64,000 bases of DNA from Motilimonas cestriensis (lineage in GTDB: Bacteria > Pseudomonadota > Gammaproteobacteria > Enterobacterales > CBDFNC01). Under the pieces are notes generated by a model. The model did not search any database. It saw only the letters and a list, made by a program, of their open reading frames with translations, and was not told the DNA's origin. This document shows positions 63,907 to 64,000 of this stretch, in pieces. Position 1 is the first letter of the stretch. Every line of letters starts with the position of its first letter. The stretch lies in contig NZ_JAIMJA010000010.1 in assembly GCF_021295315.1 (NCBI RefSeq), positions 100,120-164,119 of the forward strand. Reading direction: 5' to 3'. Position numbers and translations under genes: made by a program.

Positions 63907-64000
63907 CTAATGTTTGAAGTTCCAAGGCAGGAGCGCATCGATATCTGGCTCCGCTTTCGCTAACTCCTGCATACACTTGACCATGTAGTCATAGAGGATG
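63907..64000 (-). CDS. C-terminal end of an IS66-family-like transposase (runs off the window)
   Basis: On the minus strand the last 30 codons read DYMVKCMQELAKAEPDID followed by ALLPWNFKH and TAG. The LLPWN ending is characteristic of the IS66 transposase C-terminal domain. The rest of the gene lies beyond base 64000. The end of the element should be within about 63860-63906, but I could not define its inverted repeat. Confidence 0.6.
   Translation of the reverse strand, partial: ILYDYMVKCMQELAKAEPDIDALLPWNFKH

Overview
The window reads as chromosomal DNA of a marine gammaproteobacterium of the Alteromonadales/Vibrionales kind. The support is the Vibrio-style chitin-oligosaccharide regulon (ChiS next to a chitin-oligosaccharide binding protein), tamAB, a YbfA-type small protein, PTS trehalose genes, and a Zur box and a Moco leader that both resemble the E. 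coli versions. I cannot name the genus. Genes are dense, operons tight, and many convergent gene pairs share a hairpin. No rRNA, tRNA or CRISPR array was recognised.

Layout. 1-3713: molybdenum cofactor genes, with the 3' part of moeA convergent on moaA-B-C-D-E, which is headed by a Moco riboswitch. 3817-6216: a NarX/NarQ-type kinase and NarL/NarP-type regulator. 6345-8691: a YvcK/CofD-like protein, Nif3-family YbgI, YbfA and a small membrane protein. 8935-12366: a minor-pilin operon (pilE, fimT, pilV, pilW and a long PilX-like protein). 12427-15677: a DASS carboxylate transporter with a cyclic-nucleotide-domain kinase and a receiver-only regulator. 16774-30229: chiS, the binding protein, two permeases and two ATPases, then GH9 and GH20 enzymes. 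Imported chitin oligosaccharides would be trimmed in the cytoplasm. 30273-34636: a zinc module around one Zur box (His-rich outer-membrane protein, zinc-binding protein and permease on one side, an AztD-like lipoprotein on the other). 34781-45017: ggt, tamBA, an AhpD-like protein, and a TVP38-reductase fusion. 45149-48644: a lipoprotein and a GGDEF/EAL protein. 48923-53285: treC-treB-treR with two TreR-type operators. 53638-61828: htpX, biotin genes bioA / bioBFCD around a BirA-type operator, a membrane protein, and asnS.

61829-64000 is different. It holds orphan immunity-type genes (an Imm53 gene broken by one base, an Imm8-like gene, two unknown membrane proteins), short repeats carrying a GTGCCTGTCC core, a G10 tract directly before a start codon, and the end of an IS66-like transposase running off the right edge. 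This looks like an accessory island eroding next to the core gene asnS.

The observations most worth following are: the zinc module without an ATPase; the Nar-type kinase that has lost the nitrate-binding arginine of its P-box; the PilX-like pilin joined to a long Gly/Asp/Asn-rich repeat domain in an operon without pilY1; the lipoprotein/GGDEF-EAL pair with a defective GGDEF motif; alternative hairpins in the leader of the binding-protein gene; and the immunity-gene island with its G10 tract. I did not find a system that I can claim is wholly new.
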